Assembly (NCBI GenBank): GCA_965200435.1
Contig: OZ241337.1
Location: 434,001 to 498,000, forward strand
Length of the DNA: 64,000 bases
Direction of reading: 5' to 3'
From: Bin75 sp965200435
Lineage (GTDB): Bacteria > Nitrospirota > Nitrospiria > Nitrospirales > UBA8639
Shown here piece by piece: positions 55,180 to 64,000 of this stretch. The translations under genes were made by a program, and so were the position numbers. Positions within the stretch are counted from its first letter, which is position 1; every line of letters begins with the position of its first letter. The notes beneath the pieces were generated by a model. The model was given only the letters and a program-made list of their open reading frames with translations. It was not told where the DNA came from and did not search any database.

Positions 55180-56266
55180 TGTATAAGTTCAGAAACCTTT
55201 GGCACTCCTCGACACAGGAGGAGAGGCCATGCAAATCCACCATGTCGGCTATCGCATCAGGGGGTTTTATCGACTAACGCAATTCGGGCATCGTTGGGAC
55301 ATGATACCCCACGAAGCCCATCACCGACTCAAGATTCTGCACTTTTGCGCCCGGCATGGCCCAGCCGCGACGGGGGAGGCCTTTGGCGTCAGCCGCCGGA
55401 CGCTTTATCGCTGGCAGCGGGCGCTCACTCAGGCTGGCGGGGACCCGCAGGCGTTGGCCGTCCGCTCTAGGGCCCCCCACCGGCGGCGGCAGGCCACGTG
55501 GCCACCCGCCCTGAGCCAAGCGATCCGGCGGCTACGCACCACGTATCCCAACCGTGGGAAGGCCAAGCTGCACGTCCTACTGCGGCCGTGGTGTGCGCAG
55601 CACGGGCTAGCCCTCCCCAGGGTCTCCACCATCGGGCGCCTGATCGCCCGCGCCCCGGACCGGATGCGGCACACGCCGAGCCGCCTGGATGCCCGGGGCC
55701 GGCCCAAACCCCGGACACGGCGCCGGAAATCCCGCCCGCCCCGGCCCCGCCCCGCCCAGCCCCTGGCGGTCTTGGCCGGCGATCCCGTTGTGCGGCTCCA
55801 CGCCGGACTCCGCCGCTACCTATTCACCTTCATCGATCCCTGCAGTCGCTTCGCCTTCGCTGTGGCCACCGCCACCGCCTCCAGCCGCCATGCCACCCAC
55901 GCCCTCGATGCACTCTGTGCGTTGCTCCCGGCCCCACCCCGGGTCCTCCTCTCCGATAACGGCCCGGAGTTCCAGGGGCATTTCCAGCACCGGCTCGATG
56001 AACGCGGCATCACCCACTGGTGGACGTATCCCCGATCCCCGAAAATGAACGCTCATGCGGAACGGTTCAATCGCACCCTGCAAGAGACCTTCGTGGACTA
56101 CCACGAGGATCTGCTGTTCGACGATTTGGCGGCCTTTAACCGCAAACTGGCCGATTGGTTGCTGGCCTACAATACCGTGTTGCCCCACCATAGCCTTGGG
56201 CGGCAATCTCCGGTACAATCCCTGATTCACCACCAACCCGAGTGCCAAATGTGGTGGACCCATACA
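55180..56266. mobile_element. IS481/IS3-like insertion sequence, copy 2 (1,087 bp)
   Basis: Same length and transposase as copy 1, with TG...CA ends and 5-bp duplications CCTCG at 55175-55179 and 56267-56271. It inserted directly in front of the SprT-like gene. Confidence 0.92.
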
Positions 56267-56281
56267 CCTCGTGGAGTCTGA
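55229..56281 (+). CDS. IS481/IS3-like DDE transposase (copy 2)
   Basis: From the ATG at 55229, with AGGAGGAGAGG just upstream. It has the same HTH and DDE residues as copy 1. As in copy 1 the frame has no stop inside the element; it ends at a TGA in the flanking DNA (56279-56281), adding only a few host-encoded residues (PRGV). Confidence 0.9.
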   Translation: MQIHHVGYRIRGFYRLTQFGHRWDMIPHEAHHRLKILHFCARHGPAATGEAFGVSRRTLYRWQRALTQAGGDPQALAVRSRAPHRRRQATWPPALSQAIRRLRTTYPNRGKAKLHVLLRPWCAQHGLALPRVSTIGRLIARAPDRMRHTPSRLDARGRPKPRTRRRKSRPPRPRPAQPLAVLAGDPVVRLHAGLRRYLFTFIDPCSRFAFAVATATASSRHATHALDALCALLPAPPRVLLSDNGPEFQGHFQHRLDERGITHWWTYPRSPKMNAHAERFNRTLQETFVDYHEDLLFDDLAAFNRKLADWLLAYNTVLPHHSLGRQSPVQSLIHHQPECQMWWTHTPRGV

Positions 56282-56553
56282 GACCACGCTATGGTACCAT
56301 GATTGCGGGAGAAGCCAAAGCTCAGCCTCACACTTGCAGGGGCGATACCTTTACCGCTTCGAAAGCTGGCGGGGTTGCCCATCCATGCAGTGTTGGCTCA
56401 CCACTTGTAGCTGCGACATCTTATGCCGCTTGGAAAGATCATAAGAGAAGGAAGCGCGATAAAACACGTTCCTGCCTCCGAGCAGAGATCATGCGGCTAC
56501 AAAAAAAGGGCATAGATCGGGGGCAACCCGCCTTTCCTCTTGACAGGAACATC
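56282..56553. other. Spacer with diverged hairpin repeat
   Basis: No gene. It holds a diverged version of the 'GCTGCGACATCTTATGCCGC' hairpin repeat seen near 36258 (here at about 56411-56440). Confidence 0.4.
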
Positions 56554-57063
56554 ATGATCCTCGAAACAGCAACGACGCACCATCTCCCGGCCGATGAAAC
56601 GTTCATGCACGAAGCCCTGCGTGAAGCGGAGCAAGCCGCTGCCGGAGGTGAAGTCCCTGTGGGGGCAGTACTCGTGTACGAGAACGCCATCGTGGCCAGG
56701 GGACGAAACGCCAGAGAACGCAAACAGGACCCGACGGCCCATGCGGAACTCATCGCGATCCGGGAAGCCGCCGAAAAATTGCAATCCTGGCGATTAACCG
56801 GCACGACCCTGTACGTGACGCTGGAACCCTGCCTCATGTGTGCCGGCGCCATGCTGCAAGCACGGATTCCTCGCTTGGTGTTCAGCGCCCGGGACCCGAA
56901 AGCCGGGGCATGCGGGTCCCTGTTTGCGATCCATGAGGATCACCGCTTGAATCATCAAATCGCCGTCACGGACGGCATCTTGGAACATAAGAGCCGTGAC
57001 CTCCTGCAACGGTTCTTTCAACGACTCAGGCACGACAACGCAGCGTCCGTCTCAACGAAATAG
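56554..57063 (+). CDS. tadA: tRNA adenosine(34) deaminase
   Basis: The 169-residue zinc deaminase makes inosine at the wobble position of tRNA-Arg. Zinc ligands and the proton shuttle are in PTAHAELIAI (H-A-E) and LEPCLMCAGAM (PCxxC). The start ATG at 56554 is preceded by AGGA. It lies just upstream of tRNA-Ser. Confidence 0.93.
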   Translation: MILETATTHHLPADETFMHEALREAEQAAAGGEVPVGAVLVYENAIVARGRNARERKQDPTAHAELIAIREAAEKLQSWRLTGTTLYVTLEPCLMCAGAMLQARIPRLVFSARDPKAGACGSLFAIHEDHRLNHQIAVTDGILEHKSRDLLQRFFQRLRHDNAASVSTK

Positions 57064-57128
57064 CCAAATTTTTGATGGCTGACTGCGCTTGATTGGTCAA
57101 ACGACGGGGCGCTAGAGTCCAAGTACGC

Positions 57129-57216
57129 GGAGAGGTGCGAGAGTGGCCGAATCGGGCGGTCTCGAAAACCGTTGACCGGCAACGGTCCGTGGGTTCGAAT
57201 CCCACCCTCTCCGCCA
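57129..57216 (+). tRNA. tRNA-Ser (anticodon CGA)
   Basis: 88 nt with encoded CCA. The acceptor stem GGAGAGG pairs with CCTCTCC. The anticodon loop CTCGAAA on stem GCGGT/ACCGT gives CGA. There is a long variable arm, and the T arm GTGGG-TTCGAAT-CCCAC is intact. Its 3' part is repeated at 57399-57435. Confidence 0.95.
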
Positions 57217-57229
57217 TACCGTCAAGGAC
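57194..57229. repeat. att-like repeat, tRNA copy
   Basis: The last 23 nt of tRNA-Ser plus 13 nt beyond (TTCGAATCCCACCCTCTCC, then GCCATACCGTCAAGGAC) recur at 57399-57435. This is the pattern left by tRNA-targeting integrases. Confidence 0.75.
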
Positions 57230-57303
57230 GGCATGACATAGAGTGGAGCCGCTGTCTCACCAAATGGCCGCAAAAAAGAGGGGGTGATTCGAACGGGGGT
57301 GCT

Positions 57304-57395
57304 GAAGGGGGCAGACCCCCTTCATGGGGTGACCGGCGCCTCGCGCCGGCGCGAGGGGGCTTGGCCCCCTAGCGGGAGCGCAACGCCCGTTGCGC
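57304..57395. other. Array of four GC-rich hairpins between the att-like repeats
   Basis: Four separate perfect or near-perfect stems follow one another: GAAGGGGG/CCCCCTTC (57304-57323), CCGGCGC/GCGCCGG (57333-57349), GGGGGC/GCCCCC (57355-57369) and GCGCAACG/CGTTGCGC (57378-57395). Just before them a GGGGGTGATTCGAACG segment looks like an inverted tRNA 3' end. No gene is visible. It could be a folded RNA or a recombination site. Confidence 0.65.
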
Positions 57396-57398
57396 GAC

Positions 57399-57435
57399 TT
57401 CGAATCCCCACCCTCTCCGCCATACCGTCAAGGAC
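57399..57435. repeat. att-like repeat, second copy
   Basis: 37 bp matching the tRNA-Ser 3' end and its downstream 13 bp, with one extra C in the T-arm part. It is the likely left boundary of the inserted DNA. Confidence 0.75.
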
Positions 57436-57583
57436 AGAATCCACTTTCAAAAAAAGGACCTTCTGACATTTCATATCGTTACCAAACGACAATCGAAGCC
57501 AACTCGACTCTGACCCCTACCATCAAAACGGGCACGTTATCGGACATACTCGACCCCTCCCTTGACGACCCGGCGAAATAACG

Positions 57584-60500
57584 ATGGCTGCACATTCCGA
57601 CCTGACGTTCATCACAAACGAAAGCGGGCAAACCCTCCTTGAGCGGTTCAAGGTGCTTATCAAGGATACCGACTGCTTCGACGTCCTGGTCGGCTACTTC
57701 TACACAAGCGGATTCCACGCACTCTATCAAGCCTTGGATAAAACGAGAAAAGTCCGAATCCTCATCGGCATCGGGACGAACAAGGCAACCTTGGAGTTCA
57801 TAGAACAATCGCGTCAAACAGAATTGCCATTTTCCCACGCGGAAACAAAGGAGCACTTTTCCGCTTTGCTTGTCAGTGAAATGACGCATGCCGAAGACAG
57901 CAGACGCGTCGAAGAAGGAGTGGGAAAGTTTTTGGAATGGCTGCAAAGCGGAAAACTTGAGATCAAGGTGTATCCGACGGAGAACCTCCACGCCAAGCTC
58001 TACATCATGACCTTCATGGAGGAGGACAGGGACACAGGCAGGGTCATTACCGGTTCCAGCAACTTCACGCAATCCGGGTTGGTGGACAACCTGGAATTCA
58101 ACGTGGAGTTGAAAAATCGCGCCGACTACGAATTTGCCAGGACAAAATTCGAGACGCTGTGGGAAAACGCCGTTGACGTACAAGCCAAATACGTCCAGAC
58201 CATTCGGGAACACACGTGGCTGAACGACACGATCACCCCTTACGAACTGTACCTCAAATTTCTCTACGAGTATTTCAAGGACGATCTCCATCAAACCAAT
58301 GAAGTCACGTCAGAGTACTTCCCCGAGGAACTCAAACGACTGGCCTACCAGGAACAGGCTGTCTTGAACGCAAAGAAAATTCTGGACGAATACGGCGGGG
58401 TGTTCATTTCAGACGTGGTGGGCCTTGGGAAAACCTACGTTTCCGCCATACTGGCGAGCCAGATCGACGGGCGAACGCTTGTCCTGGCCCCGCCCGCACT
58501 TTTGGATAGGGCGAACCCCGGATCATGGCCCAACGTCTTTTCGGATTTTCGCGTGCATGCCGATTTTGAATCATTGGGCAAATTGGAGCAACTCATCCAA
58601 AGCGGTGCGGGAAAATATAAAAACGTCTTTATCGACGAGGCACGTCGCTTCAGAACGAAATCGACCGTCACCTACGAAAAAATCGCGCAGATCTGCAGGG
58701 GCAAAAGAGTCGTGCTGGTCACAGCGACCCCGTTCAATAATTCCCCCAAGGATATTTTGAGCCAGATCAAGCTCTTTCAGAACGCGAAAAAAAGCACGAT
58801 CCCGAACGTCCCCAACCTCGAAGTATTCTTCAACTCCCAGGGAAAAAAGATACAGCGATTGGACAGACAAAGAGACCATACAGAATACATGCGAACCGCC
58901 AGAGAAAACGCACATCGGATTCGCGTTTCCATTTTGAAGTACCTGATGGTCAGAAGAACAAGAAAAGAAATCGAAAACTACTTTGCCGACGACCTGAACA
59001 ATCAAAATCTGAGGTTCCCTGAAGTGGAGAACCCCGAACCCTTGTTCTACCAGTTGAACGGGGAGGAAAATGAAATATTCAACAGGACCGTCGAATTGCT
59101 CACACAAAAACTCAAATACGCGCGTTATACGCCCATGCTCTATTACCCCGGGGAAGACAGGCCTGACCAGTTGGAGATACAGGCCCCAAAAAACATGGGC
59201 CGCTTCATAAAAATCCTGCTAATCAAACGGTTGGACAGCAGCTTTCACGCGTTCCGAAACTCAATCACCCGCTTCATGACAAATCACGAGCGATTTCTCA
59301 GGGAACTTGATAACGGCAACGTGTACGTCAGTAAACAATACATGAATAAAATCTTTGAGCTGTTGGACAACGACGATGATGAAGCCATCCGGCAACTGCT
59401 GGAAGGCGACAAAGCCAGACAATATCCAGATGAAGATTACAGTGACGACTTGAGGAAAGACCTGGAGAACGACCTGAAAATTCTGAATGCAATACAGGCA
59501 ATGTGGCTCAACGTGACCCGTGATCCCAAACTCCTTGCTTTCGTCGATATCCTTTCCTCCCGTCCCGTCCTGAAAGAAAACAAGTTGATCGTATTTACCG
59601 AATCAGGGGAAACCGCCGACTATCTTGCAGGAAATCTGAAGAACCGATTTCCCGATAAGGTTCTGGCCTTCACTGGCGCATCCGGCGTGAACGTACGAGG
59701 GACGGTGATTGAAAACTTTGATGCCCGAGCCCGCACCCCGAAAAATGAGTACAGAATGCTCATCACCACGGAGGTCTTATCCGAAGGCGTGAACCTGCAC
59801 CGATCAAACGTGGTCATCAACTACGACATCCCGTGGAACCCGACCCGTCTGATGCAGCGGGTAGGACGTATCAACCGCGTGGATACGGAGTTCGAGAAAA
59901 TTTACAGCTTCAACTTCTTCCCGACCGAACAATCCAACGAACAGATCAAACTCCAGGAAGCCGCGGAGGCAAAGATTCACGCGTTTATCACGCTATTGGG
60001 CACCGATGCGCGACTGCTGACCGAGGGTGAGGATGTTGAATCACACGAGCTGTTCAATCGCCTGATTTCCAGGAAGACCATTACCGGAGAAGACGAGGGT
60101 CAGGAAAGTGAACTGAAATATCTGCAAGTCATCCGGGGCATCCGGGACAACAACCCCGATCTGTTTGAAAAAATCAAGCGACTGCCGAAAAAGGCACGAA
60201 CGGCCAAGAAAGACGAAGGCAAAGCAAACCAGCTCCTCACCTACTTCAGGAAAGGGAAGTTGCAGAAGTTTTTCATGGTCGGCAAAGACCAAGCGGAAGA
60301 AGTTGATTTCATCCGGGCCGCGCGGCAGCTTGAGTCTCAAGAAACAACGCCGCGCAAAAAACTGCCTGCCGACTTCTATGACAAACTGGAGAAAAACAAA
60401 CAGGCGTTCGCCTTTGCAACGACCGAAGAAGACGTAGAGTTCAACGCTCAGCACGGTGGCAGTGACAGTACAAGACAAGTGCTCAAAATCCTCAAGGCGG

Positions 60501-60778
60501 TCAGCGACTTTCGCCAATACACCGAAACCCAGGAAGCGTATTTCAGACGGGTAATAAATCGGCTTCAAGACGGCTCATTGCCAAAACAGACGGCCAAAAC
60601 CGTGCTCAAGGATCTGAGGAAAGAGTTACAAACCGGCAGGCCGAACGCTCTCAAGGCACTCGCGCTTCTGCAAAACAGCATCCCCGACGAATTGCTGGAA
60701 AGTCACATCGCGGAAAGCGCCGCACTCACCGCCGGTCCCAGAGAAGTCATTTTATCCGAATATCTGATTGCCGATTAG
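57584..60778 (+). CDS. PLD-nuclease / SNF2-like helicase fusion (defence candidate)
   Basis: The 1,064-residue protein opens with a PLD-type nuclease domain (about 1-205): H136-x-K138 in NLHAKLYI with GSSNFTQSG at 157-165, one half of an HKD pair, so it should work as a dimer. The SNF2-like helicase follows: Walker A VVGLGKTY (K283), motif II DEAR at 351-354 instead of DEAH, motif III VTATPFNN, then the C-terminal SEGVNLHRSNVVINYDIPWN and RLMQRVGRINR. A 300-residue C-terminal helical part has no clear match. Such fusions occur in phage-defence islands beside adenine methyltransferases, as here. It stops 2 bp before the next start. Confidence 0.85.
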   Translation: MAAHSDLTFITNESGQTLLERFKVLIKDTDCFDVLVGYFYTSGFHALYQALDKTRKVRILIGIGTNKATLEFIEQSRQTELPFSHAETKEHFSALLVSEMTHAEDSRRVEEGVGKFLEWLQSGKLEIKVYPTENLHAKLYIMTFMEEDRDTGRVITGSSNFTQSGLVDNLEFNVELKNRADYEFARTKFETLWENAVDVQAKYVQTIREHTWLNDTITPYELYLKFLYEYFKDDLHQTNEVTSEYFPEELKRLAYQEQAVLNAKKILDEYGGVFISDVVGLGKTYVSAILASQIDGRTLVLAPPALLDRANPGSWPNVFSDFRVHADFESLGKLEQLIQSGAGKYKNVFIDEARRFRTKSTVTYEKIAQICRGKRVVLVTATPFNNSPKDILSQIKLFQNAKKSTIPNVPNLEVFFNSQGKKIQRLDRQRDHTEYMRTARENAHRIRVSILKYLMVRRTRKEIENYFADDLNNQNLRFPEVENPEPLFYQLNGEENEIFNRTVELLTQKLKYARYTPMLYYPGEDRPDQLEIQAPKNMGRFIKILLIKRLDSSFHAFRNSITRFMTNHERFLRELDNGNVYVSKQYMNKIFELLDNDDDEAIRQLLEGDKARQYPDEDYSDDLRKDLENDLKILNAIQAMWLNVTRDPKLLAFVDILSSRPVLKENKLIVFTESGETADYLAGNLKNRFPDKVLAFTGASGVNVRGTVIENFDARARTPKNEYRMLITTEVLSEGVNLHRSNVVINYDIPWNPTRLMQRVGRINRVDTEFEKIYSFNFFPTEQSNEQIKLQEAAEAKIHAFITLLGTDARLLTEGEDVESHELFNRLISRKTITGEDEGQESELKYLQVIRGIRDNNPDLFEKIKRLPKKARTAKKDEGKANQLLTYFRKGKLQKFFMVGKDQAEEVDFIRAARQLESQETTPRKKLPADFYDKLEKNKQAFAFATTEEDVEFNAQHGGSDSTRQVLKILKAVSDFRQYTETQEAYFRRVINRLQDGSLPKQTAKTVLKDLRKELQTGRPNALKALALLQNSIPDELLESHIAESAALTAGPREVILSEYLIAD

Positions 60779-60780
60779 CC

Positions 60781-63700
60781 ATGGATAAAGCCGCCGCTCA
60801 AAACCTGGTGCGAGAAACGCTCCAAGGCTCCTTTAACAAAGAACGCTTTGTCTCTTTGATCAAAAATCTGCTCAATTACGTCGAGGAAGCGCCGTTTGTC
60901 TACAGAGGCCAATACATCTTTTCTGATTTTCAGGACTCGATCAAACTGGTCGAGCGCATAGGCAAGTATAAGGACTCTGACGAGAAGCTGTTCGATATTC
61001 TCGTCGTCCATCTGGAACAAAGAGCCTCCCTGGAACGCGCCAGGACCAAACAAAGAAATTTCATTGCCAAATACCTGAAAGGCAGTCGCGGCGGCGTGCT
61101 GAAAGACGCGGCACTGGTGGCGTTCGTCGCACCTAGTGGCGAGGACTGGCGGTTTTCTTTCATCAAAATGGAATACAGGTTCAATGAACAAGGCAAGATT
61201 GAAGAAGAATTCACGCCCGCCCGCCGCTACTCTTTTTTAGTCGGCCAGAATGAAAACAGCCACACCGCGCAGAGTCGCCTGCTTCCGCTTCTACTGGATG
61301 ACGACGGGCAACCAACGCTCAAAGACCTGGAAGACGCCTTCAGCGTTGAGAAAGCGACCAAAGAATTCTTTGAGAAATACCGCGACCTGTTCCTGCGGCT
61401 CAAAGAGGCCTTGGACGAGATCGTCGAGAAAAATTCGAAAATAAAAACTGAGTTTCGAGACAAGCAGGTCGGCACCGTCGATTTCGCCAAAAAAACTCCT
61501 GGGGCAAATCGTCTTTCTCTACTTCCTGCAAAAGAAAGGGTGGTTTGGAGTCCGGCGCGGCTGTCCATGGGGGAGCGGGTCAAAACATTTCCTGCGAGAG
61601 CTGTTCGACAAGAAACACGGCAACTACCAAAATTTTTTCAACGATATTCTGGAACCGCTGTTTTACGAAGCTCTGCGACTGGAACGTCCCGGAGATTACT
61701 ACAGCAGGTTCGATTGCCGGATTCCCTTCCTGAACGGAGGACTATTCGATCCGATCAATGACTACGACTGGATAGAAACGGAAATCCTGTTGCCTGATGA
61801 CCTGTTCTCCAATACCCGCATGACGAACAAGGGCGACATTGGCGACGGCATGTTGGATGTCTTCGACCGCTACAACTTCACGGTCAAGGAGGACGAACCG
61901 CTTGAAAAAGAAGTGGCGGTTGATCCGGAGATGCTCGGAAAAGTCTTTGAGAACCTTCTTGAGATCAAGAATCGCAAATCCAAAGGCACTTACTACACTC
62001 CCCGCGAGATCGTCCATTACATGTGTCAGGAAAGCCTGATCGAATATCTTTACGGCGAATTCAATCGTGGAATAGTGGCCTATGAAAAAATTGGCGGCCA
62101 GCAGATAGCGATGTTCGGAAATGAATCAAAAAAAGCACAGCTTGACCTGACGATCGAGCATCGCCAGCAATCTCTTATAGACAAAAAGGACATTAAGACA
62201 CTGATACGCTATGGCGAGTCCGTCGTTGAACACGAACACCACGTGGTGAATAAGGGGCAGGAAACCGACCGTTATTCATTCAAACTCCCGGAACGCATCC
62301 GTGCCAACGCACTGCGTATCGACGAAAAACTGGCAGGTGTCCGCGTCTGTGATCCGGCCGTCGGGTCAGGCGCGTTTGTCGTAGGGATGATGAATGAAAT
62401 CGTCAGAGCAAGAAACGCCCTGACGCCACACATCAATGAAAATAAAAAACGCACATCGTACGACTTCAAGCGCCATGCGATTCAACACTGCCTCTACGGA
62501 GTCGACGTTGACTCCGGCGCCATAGAGATCGCCAAACTCCGTCTGTGGCTTTCGCTCGTCGTTGACGAGGAAGAACGCGACAGCATCCAGCCGTTGCCGA
62601 ATCTGGATTACAAGATCGTCTGCGGCAATTCTCTTTTGGGTATCAACAAATTTTTCAACCACGAGTCCTTAAAAAAGCTTGAAGCATTAAAACCCCTGCA
62701 TTTTAACGAAACCAGCGCCGTCAAAAAACAGAAATACAAACAACAGATTGACGATCTCATCAGCCAAATCACGGACGGGCACAAAGATTTTGACTTTGAC
62801 GCGTATTTCTCGGAGGTGTTCCACGAGAAGAACGGCTTCGACGTGACAATCGGCAATCCGCCCTATGTCGCACTCCAGAAAAACAACGGGGAACTAGGGC
62901 GGCTCTACCGGAACGCCGGCTTTACCACCTTTGCCAGCACCGGCGACGTCTGCCAGCTTTTCTATGAGAAAGCAGTGCATTTGCTGAAACAGGATACTGG
63001 GCATGCTTGTTTTATATCATCCAATCAATGGATGCGAATTGACAGTGGGGAATTCTTGAGGAAATTCATCGAAAGTCAAAACCCTATCAGACTGATTAAT
63101 CTTGGTGCCGGCGTATTTGATAACGTAACAGTCAATACCTGCATTCTGCTGGTCAATCGATCAGCAAACCAAAACGTATTACAAGCCGCAGACCTTCGCC
63201 AAGCGACGCAGCAATTCCCGCCAGATGAGTGGACCCATATTCGTCCCGCAAAAGGTAAAACGTGGGTTGTCTTGGCGAATACTGGCCAAGGCATAAAAGA
63301 AAAGATGGAAACCATCGGCACGCCGCTGAAAGAGTGGAACGTAACAATCAACTATGGCATCAAGACCGGCTATAACGACGCTTTTATCATTGACGATACA
63401 ACCAAGCGGGCGTTGATTGCCGCAGACCCGAAATCCGCCAAAATCATCAAGCCGGTGCTGCGCGGTCGCGACATTCAGCGCTACCAAGCGGACTGGGCGA
63501 GGCTGTGGCTGATTGATATCCACAACGGCTACGGGAATATTCCCGCTCTGAACATTGACGACTACCCAGCCATCAAAAACCATCTGGACGGGTTTTATCC
63601 CCAACTGAAAAAGCGGCAAGACAAAGGCAAGACACCCTACAACCTCCGCAACTGCGCCTACCACGAGGAATTCGCCAAAGAAAAAATTGTGTGGGGCAAC

Positions 63701-64000
63701 CTGTGCAACCAAGCAAAATTTTCTTATGCACAGCAAGATATGCTTGTGATCGCTCCTTGTCCATTTCTGACGCCGTTTAATCATTACCTACTTGCCGTTC
63801 TCAACTCAAAATTGCTTGATTGGTATTTCCGGCTTATTGGCGTAGAACGAGACGGAGGCTATTTTGAATACAAACCGATGTTCATCGAACGCCTCCCCAT
63901 CCCCAAACTCTCCCCCACCGAGCAACGCCCGTTCATCCGGCTGGTTGACCGCATCCTCGAAGCCAAAGCCCGCCCCACGCCCCGACACGGGGCCACCAAT
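60781..64000 (+). CDS. Eco57I/TaqI-like DNA adenine methyltransferase-specificity protein, frameshifted and truncated by the window
   Basis: The first frame runs from 60781 and loses sense after residue 238, where an A7 run (61489-61495) has one base more than the second frame needs. Removing one A joins it to a frame open to the window end (61496-64000). The joined protein has an N-terminal region of unknown fold, KGTYYTPREIVHYM, the SAM motif DPAVGSGAFVVG (62351 on), the catalytic GNPPYVAL (NPPY at 62855-62866), and a TaqI-type recognition domain (IIKPVLRGRDIQRYQADWA). It should methylate adenine at a specific site. It directly follows the helicase-nuclease gene, so the two likely form one restriction or defence unit. 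Confidence 0.85.

Noticed and set aside
57129..57435. Second tRNA gene at the duplicated 3' end
   Set aside because: Only the T-arm and acceptor half are present in the second copy; there is no D arm or anticodon arm, so it is an att-type fragment.
1..64000. CRISPR array
   Set aside because: No regularly spaced direct repeats with unique spacers were seen; the repeated motifs are dispersed and irregular.

Overview
The window reads as a chromosome segment of a Nitrospirota bacterium, most likely Nitrospira-like. The main clues are a five-gene 2-oxoacid:ferredoxin oxidoreductase of the reductive-TCA type, a monomeric NADP isocitrate dehydrogenase, genes on both strands in short operons, and moderately high GC. 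This is inference from gene content; no rRNA is present to confirm it. No CRISPR array and no complete prophage were seen.

Layout. 1-5.7 kb: the end of an unknown gene, a cupredoxin-like secreted protein, a gene-poor stretch with a mobile repeat and an insertion-sequence remnant, a secreted Ig/PKD-like protein, a secreted bifunctional-nuclease-domain protein, an MBL-fold hydrolase and a coiled-coil lipoprotein. 5.8-13.1 kb: glutamate synthase (gltB-gltD) and a polyprenyl diphosphate synthase. 13.2-19.1 kb: a minus-strand cluster for an aminophosphonate headgroup (two-subunit phosphonopyruvate decarboxylase, 2-aminoethylphosphonate transaminase, cytidylyltransferase, CDP-alcohol phosphotransferase fusion, flippase-like membrane protein). 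Its first enzyme, PEP mutase, is not in the window. 19.4-24.7 kb: queF, a DegT-type aminotransferase, Nudix, YqaA-like, MOSC, a calycin-like secreted protein and a TPR lipoprotein, with repeat-rich spacers. 24.8-32.3 kb: an AddAB-like helicase-nuclease pair, a small zinc ribbon and a thioredoxin-fold protein. 33.8-44.5 kb: icd, DUF427, an FGE-like protein, minor pseudopilins with prepilin peptidase, a LuxR-type HTH protein, rlmB, cysS, a DedA-like protein and surE. 44.6-49.0 kb: the oxidoreductase operon. 49.7-57.1 kb: an M23 peptidase, cutA, a lipoprotein, a ThrH-like phosphatase, a Ca2+/Na+ antiporter, a SprT-like protein and tadA.

Mobile DNA. Two 1,087-bp copies of one IS481/IS3-like element (32338-33424 and 55180-56266) each have 5-bp target duplications and TG...CA ends. 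Short fragments made only of this element's ends lie at 2224-2277 and 19789-19833. Four copies of a 142-bp MITE with IS5-type YTAR target sites lie at 2034, 15878, 46013 and 50802; two of them inserted exactly at a neighbouring gene's stop codon. Several spacers are mosaics of the same short repeats.

The right end (57.1-64 kb) looks like an island edge. A tRNA-Ser(CGA) gene has its 3' end duplicated 205 bp downstream, with an array of four hairpins between. A two-gene DNA-targeting system follows: a PLD-nuclease/SNF2-like helicase fusion and an Eco57I/TaqI-like methyltransferase-specificity protein. The second gene has a frameshift at an A7 run and runs off the window. This pair is the best candidate for a defence system here, and the phosphonate-lipid cluster is the best candidate for unusual metabolism.
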